Of a stretch of DNA of 64,000 bases, positions 34,640 through 43,820 are shown in pieces. Positions within the stretch are counted from its first letter, which is position 1, and every line of letters begins with the position of its first letter. Source of the stretch: Aureimonas fodinaquatilis (GTDB lineage Bacteria; Pseudomonadota; Alphaproteobacteria; Rhizobiales; Rhizobiaceae). The DNA lies in the NCBI RefSeq assembly GCF_008369445.1, contig NZ_VTWH01000003.1:1-64000 (forward strand), in the 5' to 3' direction. Under the pieces are notes generated by a model. The model ran no database searches. It was given only the letters and a program-made list of their open reading frames with translations, and had not been told where the DNA came from. The position numbers and the translations under genes were made by a program.

Positions 34640-35910
34640 GCGGCTTTTCCAACTGCTGAGCGTTTTCGGTTGCAATAGTGCTGCCCGGCTTTGCCCAGAG
34701 ACAGTGCCGCCAACATAGCGATAAAGGGTGTGCTGGCCATGTGATAACGATCTTCGACCACGATGATCGCATGCAGCAAAGTGAAGTATGCCCAACCGCC
34801 AACGGCAGGGTGAAACAGGCCGAAAAAGCCGCCCTGCATGAAAAGAACGGCCGCGCCCGCCAGTGCAAGCGCAACGACGGCATACCAGTAGCCAGTGCTG
34901 ACCAGTTTGAACAAGGTCGGACCGATTGCGCCAAGCTTGCTTTCAATCGCGGCTTCGTTCCACGCGACGCCTATGGTTTCGCGGCTGTGCAGTTTGACGG
35001 CTTTGACCACGGTGTCCGTCGCAAAACGAATTGGATTTTCAGCAATATAGCCTTTGGCAATCGCAGACAGCGCGGTGGCGCGTTCGGTTTCGCTCATGCC
35101 GTTTACCCATTCGGGCAGTTCCATATAGCCGCCCGTGCTTTCAGGGTTGTTGCCCATCCAGAAATTCGGGCCAAAATTGGTGGAGACCAGAACCGGTTCG
35201 CCAAATACCAGGTAATTGCGGTAGGTCCACGGTGACACCACCAGCACGATCAGCAGCGTCACGACGATGCAGCGAACACCGGTCTGCACAAACTTGCGGC
35301 TTATAGTGGCAGTGGCTATCGCCACGGCGGCTGGCAGAAACAGAATGACGGGTCGCATATAGGAGCCAAGGCCCCAGATCAGCCCGCACAAAGCCAGGTT
35401 GACCCAAACCTTGCCTTCACGTCTTTCCCAGAAAAACCAGCCTGCCGTTACCAGCGCGATGAAATAAAGCTCGCTGGAAAGTATGGTGGTGAACAGAATG
35501 AGGTTCGGCCAGAATGCAATGATTGCGGTTGCAACGAGGCCGTAGGGGCGGCCAAAATAGATGTCGCCCAATCGGTTGATGAAATACATGGTTGCGAAAC
35601 TGGCAATCAGGTTCAAAACCACGATACCCAGGAAGCTGTCACCCAGCACCATATAGGTCAAAGCCGCAACGGCGGATGTGCCGACTGGCCAGTAAGCGCC
35701 CGGTTCATTGGCATTCCAGCCATAAACCCCGTGGTTCACAATGTTCCATGCAAAGGTGTTGTAGGCGGAGCTGTCGGACACCGGCTCCACCGGTATAAAC
35801 CCGGCCCAGACAATGCGAATGACCATGCCCGCGCAAACGATGAGCCAGAACCAGCTTTGCGTGGAAAGGGATGCACCGCGAGGTGCGGAATTTATGGACA
35901 CGTCGCTCAT
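34636..35910 (-). CDS. GT39-like polyprenyl-phosphate-sugar glycosyltransferase
   Basis: This 424-residue membrane protein has about ten helices. The first periplasmic loop holds acidic residues (GFIPVEPVSDSSAYNTFAW, NEPGAYWPVGTSAV) placed like those of ArnT/PMT-type (GT39/GT83) transferases. These use polyprenyl-phosphate sugars to glycosylate lipid or protein at the periplasmic face. Further family-like text is ILSSELYFIALVTAGWFFWERR and a conserved-looking FGPNFWMGNNPESTGGY. ATG 35910 overlaps the stop of the upstream gene (TGATG). The acceptor is unknown. Confidence 0.78.
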   Translation of the reverse strand: MSDVSINSAPRGASLSTQSWFWLIVCAGMVIRIVWAGFIPVEPVSDSSAYNTFAWNIVNHGVYGWNANEPGAYWPVGTSAVAALTYMVLGDSFLGIVVLNLIASFATMYFINRLGDIYFGRPYGLVATAIIAFWPNLILFTTILSSELYFIALVTAGWFFWERREGKVWVNLALCGLIWGLGSYMRPVILFLPAAVAIATATISRKFVQTGVRCIVVTLLIVLVVSPWTYRNYLVFGEPVLVSTNFGPNFWMGNNPESTGGYMELPEWVNGMSETERATALSAIAKGYIAENPIRFATDTVVKAVKLHSRETIGVAWNEAAIESKLGAIGPTLFKLVSTGYWYAVVALALAGAAVLFMQGGFFGLFHPAVGGWAYFTLLHAIIVVEDRYHMASTPFIAMLAALSLGKAGQHYCNRKRSAVGKAA

Positions 35911-37364
35911 CACCACCAGACCTTCGTTGCTGCCAGAACAATAGCGACAACCAGTACACCGGTGTAAAGGCTGATGCGGTCACGCATGGCGAAAACTATG
36001 GGATCATCGTTCATAAAGCCCCGGTCTGTCATGACGGCCATGCGGGCAAGCCAGTAGAACAGCACAGGGCAGACCAGCCACAGGATTTCCGGCGTGGCAT
36101 AAAGCGCAGCAACGGATGGGCTGGAAATATAGAGAGCCAGAACCAGAACCGAGGCTTGACCGGCGCTCACCGCCATTGTGCGCATCACTGGCAGGTCGCT
36201 TGTGAAATAGCCCCGGCCCAGCGCCACAGCTTTATCCGCGCTCAACTGATCCACCAGTTCCGCCTGCCGCTTGATGGCCGCCAGCGAGAAAAAGAAGAAC
36301 ATGGCAAAGGCCAGCAGCCAGGGTGACAACAGAATGCCGGTTGCCGCAGATCCGGCAATGATGCGCATTGTGTAAAGGCCGGCCAGCGCCACAACATCGA
36401 CCAGAAGCTTGCGCTTGAGCCAGAAGGAATAGGCAAAGGTCACGACGTAGTAAATTGCCAGCACCGCCAGAAATGCCGGGGGTGTAAAGGCGACTGAAAC
36501 GACCAGCGCCACGAGAATGAGCACAGCGGCCAGAGTCAGGCCCTGTGACGCCGTGAGTTGGCCGGAAGCAAAAGGCCGGTTTCGCTTGCGCGGATGCGCG
36601 CGGTCAGAAGTCAGATCGGCCAGGTCGTTGAGAATATAGACGCTTGAGGCCGTGAGGCTGAAGGCGATCATGGCTGCCAGGGCCGCGCCCAATGAGCCGA
36701 ATTCATGTGAGGCCAGGATAGGAAGCAGGATCAGAGCATTCTTCGACCACTGGTGCGGGCGCATGGCTTTGAGAAACATGCCAGCGCGGGTTTTCGAAAT
36801 TGGGGCTATGTCCTCAATGTCGATGCCCAGCTTTGTTGCCGCGCGCAGCAGGGTGCTGTTGGCCCGCACCGCCAAGGCGCGGCGGGCGCGCGCCCAGACT
36901 GCAAGGTCGGCGCGTGAATCGCCGACATAGTCAAAACCGCGCTCGCCATAGCGCGAAACCAGATAATCGGCTTTCGCCTGCCCGCGCAGATTGTCTGCAT
37001 TGTCGGTAATGCCGCCAGTTCCCACGGCCTCGTCAAACAGCCCGAGATAGTTGGCTACGGCTTGCACCTGCCGGTTATCGGCAGCGGAAACCAGAACAGT
37101 GCGCCGACCTTCTTCCCGCGCCTTGCGCACATAATCCAGCACGGCCTCATCATAGGGCAAGGCTTCAGCCGGAATGATGCCACGCGCGGCAATCTGCTGC
37201 TTGAAAGCCGCTTTGCCAGCACGAAGCCAACCAAAAAATTTCAATATGCCAATAGGGTTGGCGGCAATTGTTGAAATAACAGCCTCATGCAGCGTGTCGG
37301 TGCGGCAGAGGGTGCCATCCAGATCAATCACCAGAACCGGTGCTGGTTTTGTTGCGGCATTCAT
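35910..37364 (-). CDS. HAD phosphatase-UbiA prenyltransferase fusion (decaprenyl-phosphate phosphoribosyltransferase type)
   Basis: This 484-residue fusion has an N-terminal HAD domain of about 200 residues (nucleophile motif VIDLDGTLCRTDTL, then TVLVSAADNRQV and DYVGDSRADLAVW). A UbiA-type membrane domain follows. Its prenyl-diphosphate site, NDLADLTSDRAHPRKRNRP, matches the DPPR-synthase version of the motif (NDxxDxxxDRxHPxKRxRP) better than quinone-synthesis UbiA. The second motif is DVVALAGLYTMRIIAG. The predicted reaction is transfer of 5-phosphoribose to polyprenyl phosphate, with the HAD domain removing the 5-phosphate. GTG at 37373 is an alternative start. Confidence 0.82.
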   Translation of the reverse strand: MNAATKPAPVLVIDLDGTLCRTDTLHEAVISTIAANPIGILKFFGWLRAGKAAFKQQIAARGIIPAEALPYDEAVLDYVRKAREEGRRTVLVSAADNRQVQAVANYLGLFDEAVGTGGITDNADNLRGQAKADYLVSRYGERGFDYVGDSRADLAVWARARRALAVRANSTLLRAATKLGIDIEDIAPISKTRAGMFLKAMRPHQWSKNALILLPILASHEFGSLGAALAAMIAFSLTASSVYILNDLADLTSDRAHPRKRNRPFASGQLTASQGLTLAAVLILVALVVSVAFTPPAFLAVLAIYYVVTFAYSFWLKRKLLVDVVALAGLYTMRIIAGSAATGILLSPWLLAFAMFFFFSLAAIKRQAELVDQLSADKAVALGRGYFTSDLPVMRTMAVSAGQASVLVLALYISSPSVAALYATPEILWLVCPVLFYWLARMAVMTDRGFMNDDPIVFAMRDRISLYTGVLVVAIVLAATKVWW

Positions 37365-37433
37365 AAGGGCCACCTGGCTAAAATCCAGAACATCAGGCCC
37401 TTTCGGGCCCTGAGTTCGTGTTGAAAAAATTGC

Positions 37434-37465
37434 ATCAAAAAATCTGAGTGGCCGCCGGAGCGGCC
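37434..37465 (-). terminator. Possible terminator between SGNH-like and UbiA genes
   Basis: GGCCGC-TCCG-GCGGCC hairpin directly after the stop at 37471 on minus, with TTTTTT about nine bases further on. A second imperfect hairpin (TCAGGCCC/GGGCCCTGA) lies at about 37391-37411. Confidence 0.45.
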
Positions 37466-37470
37466 GGTTT

Positions 37471-38400
37471 TCAGGAAACGCCGGAACCCGGGTAGCTGGT
37501 CAGAACCTTCCAGACGATTTCCTGCATCTTGGCTGCCATTTCCGGGCTTGGTTTCTGGCCCTGGCGGATGTTGGCAGGAAGTCCACGCGGATCCTGGTTA
37601 TAAATCATGGCGTAGTGCGCCAGAGTGATGAAATAGGCGCCAAGATCATTGATGTGGATGTCGTCAAGAAACAGCTCGGAAGCGTTGGTCAGACCCGGAA
37701 CATTGCCGGCTTCGATCTCGTCATACAGTTCGGCAAACAGAAGGGGACCAGGGATCATCCGTACAAAGGGCGAACCCTCCGGACGGTTTTCGTTGACATA
37801 GGCAGCAATTTTTTCCCAGCGCGCCCATTCCAGCGGCATGCGCTCACGAAATGGAATGTGGCCTTCAACATCCTTGTATGGGTTGATGTAATCAGGTCCG
37901 CTGGTGATCTCGACCCATGTTGCATAGAGCATGGTCTCGGCACCTTTGCCGTCATTGCCATTTTCCCAGGCATGTTTGGTCCAGCGCAAAGCCTCCTCAT
38001 CCGACTTGTGCCAGACTGTGGTGCCAGACAGCGAAACACGTTCGGTCAGCACCAGAAGGTCATATTTGCCAATTTCGGTTTTGGCATTGGGCAGGGGTGT
38101 TGTCGGGTGTGCCCAGCGCCAGTCCATGGTGCTGCCGGGAATGGTGGATCGGGCAACCTGCACCATTCCACCGCCCTGGGCAGCTATCATTTTTTCCAGC
38201 ATAGGCGGAATGGGATCCGTCAGGCTGTGGCCGGATTGTATAACCCGCAAGTTGAAATCAACCGGCTTGTCCTGGGCGTTTGCCGGAACAGCTATTGCCC
38301 CTGCAACAATGCCGAAGGCCAGGCAAAGGGGACCAAGCCAGCGAAATCCATGCCGCCGCTTTAAAATTCCGCCTGTGTCTCCGCTTCGAAAATCCATCAT
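37471..38400 (-). CDS. Secreted SGNH/GDSL-like protein
   Basis: The 309-residue protein has a long N-terminus and signal helix (LGPLCLAFGIVAGAIAVPANAQ). The serine block is degenerate (VIQSGHSLTDPIPPML, GHS instead of GDS). A late DDIHINDLGAYF gives the DxxH pair of the SGNH catalytic triad. It is probably a periplasmic esterase/deacylase or a non-catalytic relative. The start at 38400 has GAGAGG upstream; a frame from 38442 is longer. It lies upstream of the UbiA/GT39 operon on the same strand with a 106-base gap, so a link to that glycan pathway is possible. Confidence 0.65.
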   Translation of the reverse strand: MMDFRSGDTGGILKRRHGFRWLGPLCLAFGIVAGAIAVPANAQDKPVDFNLRVIQSGHSLTDPIPPMLEKMIAAQGGGMVQVARSTIPGSTMDWRWAHPTTPLPNAKTEIGKYDLLVLTERVSLSGTTVWHKSDEEALRWTKHAWENGNDGKGAETMLYATWVEITSGPDYINPYKDVEGHIPFRERMPLEWARWEKIAAYVNENRPEGSPFVRMIPGPLLFAELYDEIEAGNVPGLTNASELFLDDIHINDLGAYFITLAHYAMIYNQDPRGLPANIRQGQKPSPEMAAKMQEIVWKVLTSYPGSGVS

Positions 38401-38627
38401 TGCAAAAAGCCTCTCGCCTTGTTTCAATCTGAGGGAATACAAGCTTTTAGACGTAGGCAGGTCAATTTAGCCCATGGGTGATCACTATCCTTCATCCGGC
38501 GTAGGGCGGTGTATCCCAAGGCTCATTCTGTTTCGGAATGATGTTGGAACCAAACATCACTTGGCAGAACGGGCGCGGCGGGCAAAATGCTAGAAAATCC
38601 GATTGGCTCAGAGCGAAACACGACAAA
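38401..38627. other. Divergent intergenic region
   Basis: About 227 bases lie between the SGNH-like gene (minus) and the FAD oxidoreductase (plus). The oxidoreductase frame is open back to 38538. I see no repeat or clear operator. Confidence 0.35.
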
Positions 38628-39908
38628 ATGCCTGATGATCCGCGCACTCATGGGTTGTGGCGGCTAACCGCGCCCGCAGGGCCGGATTGCCAACCGTTGC
38701 AGGCCGCCGCCACCGCTGATGTGGTGGTGGTTGGCGCAGGATATACCGGGCTGGCTGCCGCATTGCGGCTTGCGGAGGCAGGCGCAAGCGTGCGGGTGGT
38801 TGAGGCAGGGTTTTGCGGCTATGGCGGTTCTGGCCGCAATGTCGGTCTGGTCAATGCCGGGCTGTGGATTATGCCGGATGATCTGCCAGCTATTCTCGGC
38901 CCGGTTTATGGTGAGCGGCTGTTGCAGCTTCTGGGCAATGCGCCCAGTGTGGTTTTTGATCTTGTGCAGCAGCATGGCATGGACTGTGAAGCAGTGCGAA
39001 ATGGCACTTTGCATTGTGCCGTTGGCAGCAAAGGGCAGCAAAACCTTGCACAGCGGGCTTCGCAATGGCAGGCGCGCGGCGCACCGGTGCAATTGCTGAA
39101 CGCTGCCGAAGCCGGGAAAATGACGGGTGCGAAGGGCTATTGCGGTGCGCTGCTGGACCTTCGGGCAGGCACAATTCAGCCTTTGTCCTATGCGCGTGGC
39201 CTTGCACAGGCTGCCTTGCGTGCCGGGGTTGCGTTGCATGAGGCAAGCCCGGTCAGGGCGGTGCGGCGCGCAGGCAGCCAATGGCGGGTCGAAACAGAGC
39301 ATGGTTCAATCGAGGCGCTATGGGTTGTCATGGCCACCAATGCCTATAGTTCCGGCGTGTTTGAGCAATTGCGCACCGAGCTTTTGCACCTGCCTTATTT
39401 TAATATTGCCACGCGCCCCTTGCCGGCGGCGCTGGCACAAACCATTCTTCCGGGGCGGCAGGGTTGCTGGGACACGCGGGAGATTTTGACCTCGTTCCGA
39501 CTTGATGCGGCGAACCGGCTTATCATCGGCAGCGTTGGCGCGCTGCGTGGCACGGGTGGGCCGGTGCATCGCCGGTGGGCGCGTGCCAGCTTGCAACGTT
39601 TGTTTCCGCAATTGGCCCAGGTTGAGTTTGAAGCACAATGGTATGGAATGATTGGAATGACATCCGATGCACTGCCGCGCTTCCACCAATTGGCAGAGCG
39701 GATAATCTCATTCAGCGGCTATAATGGCCGGGGTATTGCGCCCGGCACAGTTTTTGGTCAGGCCATGGCTGACCATATTGCAGGGAAAATTCCGCAGGAC
39801 ATGCTGCCTTTGCCGCTGAGTGTGCCGGAAACCCGGCCTTTCCGGCCGTTGCGAGAAGCTTTTTATGAGTATGGAGCGCAAGTGGCGCATCTAACGAGCA
39901 GAATCTGA
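38628..39908 (+). CDS. amaA: FAD-dependent oxidoreductase of the D-amino acid/sarcosine oxidase family (probable L-pipecolate oxidase)
   Basis: The 426-residue flavoenzyme has a dinucleotide-binding motif VVVVGAGYTGLAAALRLAEAG and the DAO-family pattern GGSGRNVGLVNAGLW. It also has the C-terminal FAD motif FSGYNGRGIAPGTVFGQAMA. ATG 38628 is used because the fold starts shortly after; upstream ATGs at 38538 and 38541 are open. An aminoadipate-semialdehyde dehydrogenase gene follows, the arrangement of the amaA/amaB lysine (pipecolate) route of pseudomonads. This suggests oxidation of L-pipecolate to piperideine-6-carboxylate. Gamma-glutamylputrescine oxidase (PuuB) is the main alternative. Confidence 0.72.
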   Translation: MPDDPRTHGLWRLTAPAGPDCQPLQAAATADVVVVGAGYTGLAAALRLAEAGASVRVVEAGFCGYGGSGRNVGLVNAGLWIMPDDLPAILGPVYGERLLQLLGNAPSVVFDLVQQHGMDCEAVRNGTLHCAVGSKGQQNLAQRASQWQARGAPVQLLNAAEAGKMTGAKGYCGALLDLRAGTIQPLSYARGLAQAALRAGVALHEASPVRAVRRAGSQWRVETEHGSIEALWVVMATNAYSSGVFEQLRTELLHLPYFNIATRPLPAALAQTILPGRQGCWDTREILTSFRLDAANRLIIGSVGALRGTGGPVHRRWARASLQRLFPQLAQVEFEAQWYGMIGMTSDALPRFHQLAERIISFSGYNGRGIAPGTVFGQAMADHIAGKIPQDMLPLPLSVPETRPFRPLREAFYEYGAQVAHLTSRI

Positions 39909-39947
39909 CCCGTGCAGTCCGACAACGGCAGAACGGGTGTGGGTGAC

Positions 39948-40045
39948 TTAGAGCATGTCCCGTTGAAACGGTAAGTTTTAGCGGAACGACAATGCGATAA
40001 AACAAGGAGTTGGAGCGGTTCAGATGATCAAGAAATGCATCTGAA
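39948..40045 (+). repeat. Dispersed intergenic repeat, copy 4 (most complete)
   Basis: TTAGAGCATGTCCCGTTGAAACGG at the left, ACGACAATGCGATAAAACAAGGAG in the middle, then TTGGAGCG and an 8-base hairpin TTCAGATG...CATCTGAA at the right. It lies in the 164-base gap between the oxidoreductase and ALDH genes. Confidence 0.75.
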
Positions 40046-40072
40046 ACTCTCTGAAAGAAAAAGGAAACGACA

Positions 40073-41623
40073 ATGAATCAGCCAATCTTGAATGAAGCCG
40101 GCGTTGCCGCACAGGTCGCTGCGATTTTCGAGAGTTTTGGCCTTCAGCGCAACGTGCTGGCAGCGGGAAGCTTTGCCGTGCGCTCACCGATCAATGGTGA
40201 CGAAATTGCGCGCATAGCAGAACACAGCTCCGATGATGTGAAACAGGCAATCGATCAGGCGCAGGCGGCGTTTTTGCAGTGGCGCAACATTCCGGCCCCG
40301 CAGCGTGGGGAACTCGTGCGGTTGCTGGGCGAAGAACTGCGGGCGCACAAGAACGAATTGGGGCGCCTTGTATCCATCGAGGCTGGCAAAGTGCCGTCAG
40401 AAGGCCTCGGCGAAGTGCAGGAAATGATCGACATATGCGACTTCGCCGTCGGTCTTTCGCGGCAATTGTATGGCTTGACCATTGCCACCGAGCGGTCTGA
40501 GCACCGGATGATGGAAACCTGGCATCCGCTTGGCGTTGTCGGCATCATCTCGGCGTTCAACTTTCCGGTTGCGGTCTGGTGCTGGAACTCTGCTTTGGCA
40601 CTGATCTGCGGCAATGCCACCTTGTGGAAGCCATCGGAAAAAACACCGCTGACAGCTTTGGCAACGCAGGCGCTCTTCGACCGCGCGCTGACCCGCTTCC
40701 GCGCGGGTGGCGGCAATGCGCCCGATGGCCTTGCTGCTGTTCTGGTCGGTGGCCGAGACATTGGCGAAACAATGGTTGACAGCCCGCTGGTGCCGCTGAT
40801 TTCGGCAACCGGCTCCACTGCCATGGGCCGGGCGGTTGGCCCGCGCGTTGCGGCAAGGTTCGGCCGCTCGCTGCTGGAACTGGGTGGCAACAATGCCGCT
40901 ATTGTCTGCCCGTCGGCAGATCTGGACCTGACACTGCGCGGGGTGGCATTTGCCGCAATGGGAACAGCCGGGCAGCGCTGCACCACCCTGCGCCGCCTGT
41001 TTGTTTACACCAGCGTATATGATCAACTGGTGCCTCGCCTCAAGGCAGCTTACGCCTCGGTGACCATCGGTAATCCGCTCGAGGGCGGCAATCTTGTCGG
41101 TCCGTTGATTGATGAGCGCGCCTTCGCCAACATGCAGAAGGCATTGCAGGGCGCCGCTGCGGCGGGCGGCAAGATCAGCGGTGGCGAAAGGGTGATGTCG
41201 GCTGGCGGCGAGGCGGCATTCTATGCGCGCCCGGCACTGGTGGAAATGCCGGCCCAGACCGGGCCGGTGCTGGACGAAACTTTCGCGCCAATTCTCTATG
41301 TCATTCCCTATAGTGATCTGGATGAGGCGATTGCGCTGCAAAATGGCGTGCCGCAAGGGCTTTCGTCATCCATCTTCACCAATGATATGCGCGAGGCGGA
41401 AATCTTCGTTTCGTCGCGCGGGTCGGATTGCGGCATTGCCAATGTCAATATCGGGCCTTCCGGTGCGGAAATTGGCGGTGCTTTTGGTGGGGAAAAGGAA
41501 ACCGGCGGTGGCCGTGAGTCCGGGTCTGATTCCTGGCGCGCTTATATGCGCCGGGCAACCAATACCATCAATTACGGCCGCACCTTGCCATTGGCGCAGG
41601 GCGTCAAGTTTGACATAGCCTGA
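40073..41623 (+). CDS. amaB: L-2-aminoadipate semialdehyde dehydrogenase (ALDH7 family)
   Basis: The 516-residue ALDH has FNFPVAVWCWNSALALICGN, SATGSTAMGRAV, general base in LLELGGNNAAI and catalytic cysteine in GTAGQRCTT. The C-terminal segment GGAFGGEKETGGGRESGSDS followed by WRAYMRR is the fingerprint of the ALDH7/antiquitin group, which oxidises 2-aminoadipate 6-semialdehyde in lysine breakdown. AAGGAAA precedes the ATG. Position after a pipecolate-oxidase-like gene and before a LysR regulator supports the role. Confidence 0.9.
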   Translation: MNQPILNEAGVAAQVAAIFESFGLQRNVLAAGSFAVRSPINGDEIARIAEHSSDDVKQAIDQAQAAFLQWRNIPAPQRGELVRLLGEELRAHKNELGRLVSIEAGKVPSEGLGEVQEMIDICDFAVGLSRQLYGLTIATERSEHRMMETWHPLGVVGIISAFNFPVAVWCWNSALALICGNATLWKPSEKTPLTALATQALFDRALTRFRAGGGNAPDGLAAVLVGGRDIGETMVDSPLVPLISATGSTAMGRAVGPRVAARFGRSLLELGGNNAAIVCPSADLDLTLRGVAFAAMGTAGQRCTTLRRLFVYTSVYDQLVPRLKAAYASVTIGNPLEGGNLVGPLIDERAFANMQKALQGAAAAGGKISGGERVMSAGGEAAFYARPALVEMPAQTGPVLDETFAPILYVIPYSDLDEAIALQNGVPQGLSSSIFTNDMREAEIFVSSRGSDCGIANVNIGPSGAEIGGAFGGEKETGGGRESGSDSWRAYMRRATNTINYGRTLPLAQGVKFDIA

Positions 41624-41695
41624 TTGGGCTTGCGTCCGGGGCGATCCGGTGTTGTGGTGCAGGTCATTCGATTCTGGAATGGTGAGTTGCACCCA

Positions 41696-42595
41696 ATGCA
41701 GACGCCCCGGCGTTTTCTACCGTCTACCGGCTTGTTGATTGCGTTTGAAGCGGCTGCACGGACAGCCAGCTTCACCGCGGCGGCGCGGGAACTTAACCTG
41801 ACTCAAAGCGCGGTGAGCCGCCAGATCAAAGCCCTGGAAGAGCAGATTGGCGTGGCCCTGTTTGTTCGCGAGCGTCAAACGGTGCGCTTGACGGATGGTG
41901 GTGAAGCTTATGCCCGCGATATCCGCGAAGCGCTGCGGCGAATTTCTGCCGCTTCACTGCATTTGCGTGCCAACCCGGCCGGTGGCACGTTGAACCTTGG
42001 CTGTCTGCCGACGCTGGCAGCGCGCTGGCTGGTGCCAAAACTGCCTTTGTTCAGGCAGGCGTTTCCACATGTCATGCTGAATCTGGCAACGCGAATGACA
42101 GAATTTGACTTCCAGCGCGACACGGTGGACGCCGCCATTCGCAACGGCCAGCCTGTTACTGGTAACCCGCACCGCACCTTGATGGTGGAAATGGTGGCTC
42201 CTTTGGCGGCGCCTGACCTTGCAAGCCCTGATGCAAAGCCGCAGGATCTGTTGCGAAAACCCTTGCTGCACATGGTTTCGCGGCCGGATGCATGGGAAAG
42301 ATGGTTTTTGGCAAAAGGCGTGGAGCCAGACATGCTGACGGGCATGCTGCTGGATGATTTTGCTTCTGTGGCAGAAGCAGCCAAGGCCGGTATGGGTGTG
42401 GCTTTGCTGCCATTGTTCATGTTCAAAACCGAACTGGCCTCAGGCGCGCTTGTGCAGCTTTGCGGGCACGCGTTGGTGGAAGGGGCAACCTATCATCTGG
42501 CATGGCCGAGTGAGCGCGACCAGCACCCCCCATTGCTGGCATTTCGCCAATGGCTGGATGCGCTTTCTGAAAATCAGGCGGAGAGGATGATTTGA
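41696..42595 (+). CDS. LysR family transcriptional regulator (GcvA-like)
   Basis: The 299-residue regulator has an N-terminal winged helix (FEAAARTASFTAAARELNLT, QSAVSRQIKALEEQIGVALF) and a periplasmic-binding-like effector domain (GTLNLGCLPTLAARWLVPKL, AKAGMGVALLPLFM). GGTGAG lies before ATG 41696. The start frame is open back to 41624. It follows the aminoadipate dehydrogenase gene by 72 bases on the same strand and probably regulates that locus. Its stop overlaps the nagA start (TGATG). Confidence 0.87.
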   Translation: MQTPRRFLPSTGLLIAFEAAARTASFTAAARELNLTQSAVSRQIKALEEQIGVALFVRERQTVRLTDGGEAYARDIREALRRISAASLHLRANPAGGTLNLGCLPTLAARWLVPKLPLFRQAFPHVMLNLATRMTEFDFQRDTVDAAIRNGQPVTGNPHRTLMVEMVAPLAAPDLASPDAKPQDLLRKPLLHMVSRPDAWERWFLAKGVEPDMLTGMLLDDFASVAEAAKAGMGVALLPLFMFKTELASGALVQLCGHALVEGATYHLAWPSERDQHPPLLAFRQWLDALSENQAERMI

Positions 42596-43812
42596 TGCGT
42601 AAACCCTCTGCTGGGAAAGATCGACCGCATGCATTGTGTGGCGCGCGACTGTTTGATGGCGAGCGGTTTCACGATGGGGCCGCAGTTGTTGTTACGGGTG
42701 CGCAGGTTACCAGTATTTGCCCGATTGCGGCCCTGTCGCCGGAAATTCCGGTTCAGCGGCTGGAGGGCGGAATTCTGGCTCCGGGCTTCGTGGATGCGCA
42801 GGTCAATGGCGGCGGCGGCCGGATGTTGAATGACGACCCTTCGCCTGAAACCATGCTGGCCATAGCGGCAGCGCACCGCAAATTCGGCACGACATCACTG
42901 TTGCCGACATTGATCAGCGATACGCCTGAAAAGTCGGCGCGTGCCATTGCTGCGGCCATAACAGCCGCGCAACTGCATGCTTCCGTTGCCGGGGTGCATC
43001 TGGAAGGGCCGCATCTGGCGCCGTCCCGCAAGGGTGCGCATCAGGCCGAATTTCTTCGCCCTCTGAACGACGATGACATTGGGTCCTATGTGCAGGCGCG
43101 GGCAGCATGCGGCACAGTTCTGCTGACGCTGGCTGCAGAGCAGGCCACACCCGACCAGGTGAAGAGGCTGGCTGAGGCGGGTGTCATAGTCAGCCTTGGC
43201 CATAGCAATTGCACAGCAGATCAGGCGGAAGAGCTGTTTGATGCAGGCGCCACCGGTGTCACGCATCTGTTCAATGCCATGAGCCAGCTTGGCCATCGTG
43301 CGCCTGGCCTTGTCGGGGCTGCGCTGTGCCATCCCCATGTGTGGTGCGGCATCATTGCCGATGGCCACCATGTGGACAGGCTGGCATTGAAAATTGCCTT
43401 GCGGGCGAAAGCGGAACCGGGGCGCCTGTTCTTTGTCACAGACGCCATGTCGCTAGTTGGCGAAGAAGGGCAGAGTTTCCTTCTGAATGGCCGCGAAGTC
43501 AGGCGTCAGGGAGGTTTGGGCGGCGCGTGTTCACGGCTGACACTGCCTGATGGCACATTGGCCGGGTCCGATCTGGACATGGCATCGGCCATTCAATTTG
43601 GCGTCGAAAAGCTGGACCTGCCGCTGGCCGAGGCTTTGCGCATGGCCACCTCCTATCCGGCAAGCTTTCTCAAACTGGCAGACAGGGGTGTGCTGGCACC
43701 GGGCAGCCGGGCAGATATGGTGCACATGAGCGGCAAGCTGGCAATTCAACAGGTCTGGACTGGTGGTGTGGCGCGCACTGCGGGCGTTGACGCTCCTGCT
43801 GGCAGGCGATAA
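42595..43812 (+). CDS. nagA: N-acetylglucosamine-6-phosphate deacetylase
   Basis: The 405-residue amidohydrolase removes acetate from GlcNAc-6-phosphate in amino-sugar recycling. Signature residues are APGFVDAQVNGGGG, the metal glutamate in HLEGPHLAPSRKGAH, metal histidines in SLGHSNCTADQ and THLFNAMSQLGHR, IADGHHVD and the catalytic aspartate in FFVTDAMSLVG. ATG 42595 overlaps the LysR stop. No nagB or PTS genes are adjacent, so translational coupling to LysR is odd and may be incidental. Confidence 0.92.
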   Translation: MRKPSAGKDRPHALCGARLFDGERFHDGAAVVVTGAQVTSICPIAALSPEIPVQRLEGGILAPGFVDAQVNGGGGRMLNDDPSPETMLAIAAAHRKFGTTSLLPTLISDTPEKSARAIAAAITAAQLHASVAGVHLEGPHLAPSRKGAHQAEFLRPLNDDDIGSYVQARAACGTVLLTLAAEQATPDQVKRLAEAGVIVSLGHSNCTADQAEELFDAGATGVTHLFNAMSQLGHRAPGLVGAALCHPHVWCGIIADGHHVDRLALKIALRAKAEPGRLFFVTDAMSLVGEEGQSFLLNGREVRRQGGLGGACSRLTLPDGTLAGSDLDMASAIQFGVEKLDLPLAEALRMATSYPASFLKLADRGVLAPGSRADMVHMSGKLAIQQVWTGGVARTAGVDAPAGRR

Positions 43813-43820
43813 TTAACCTC

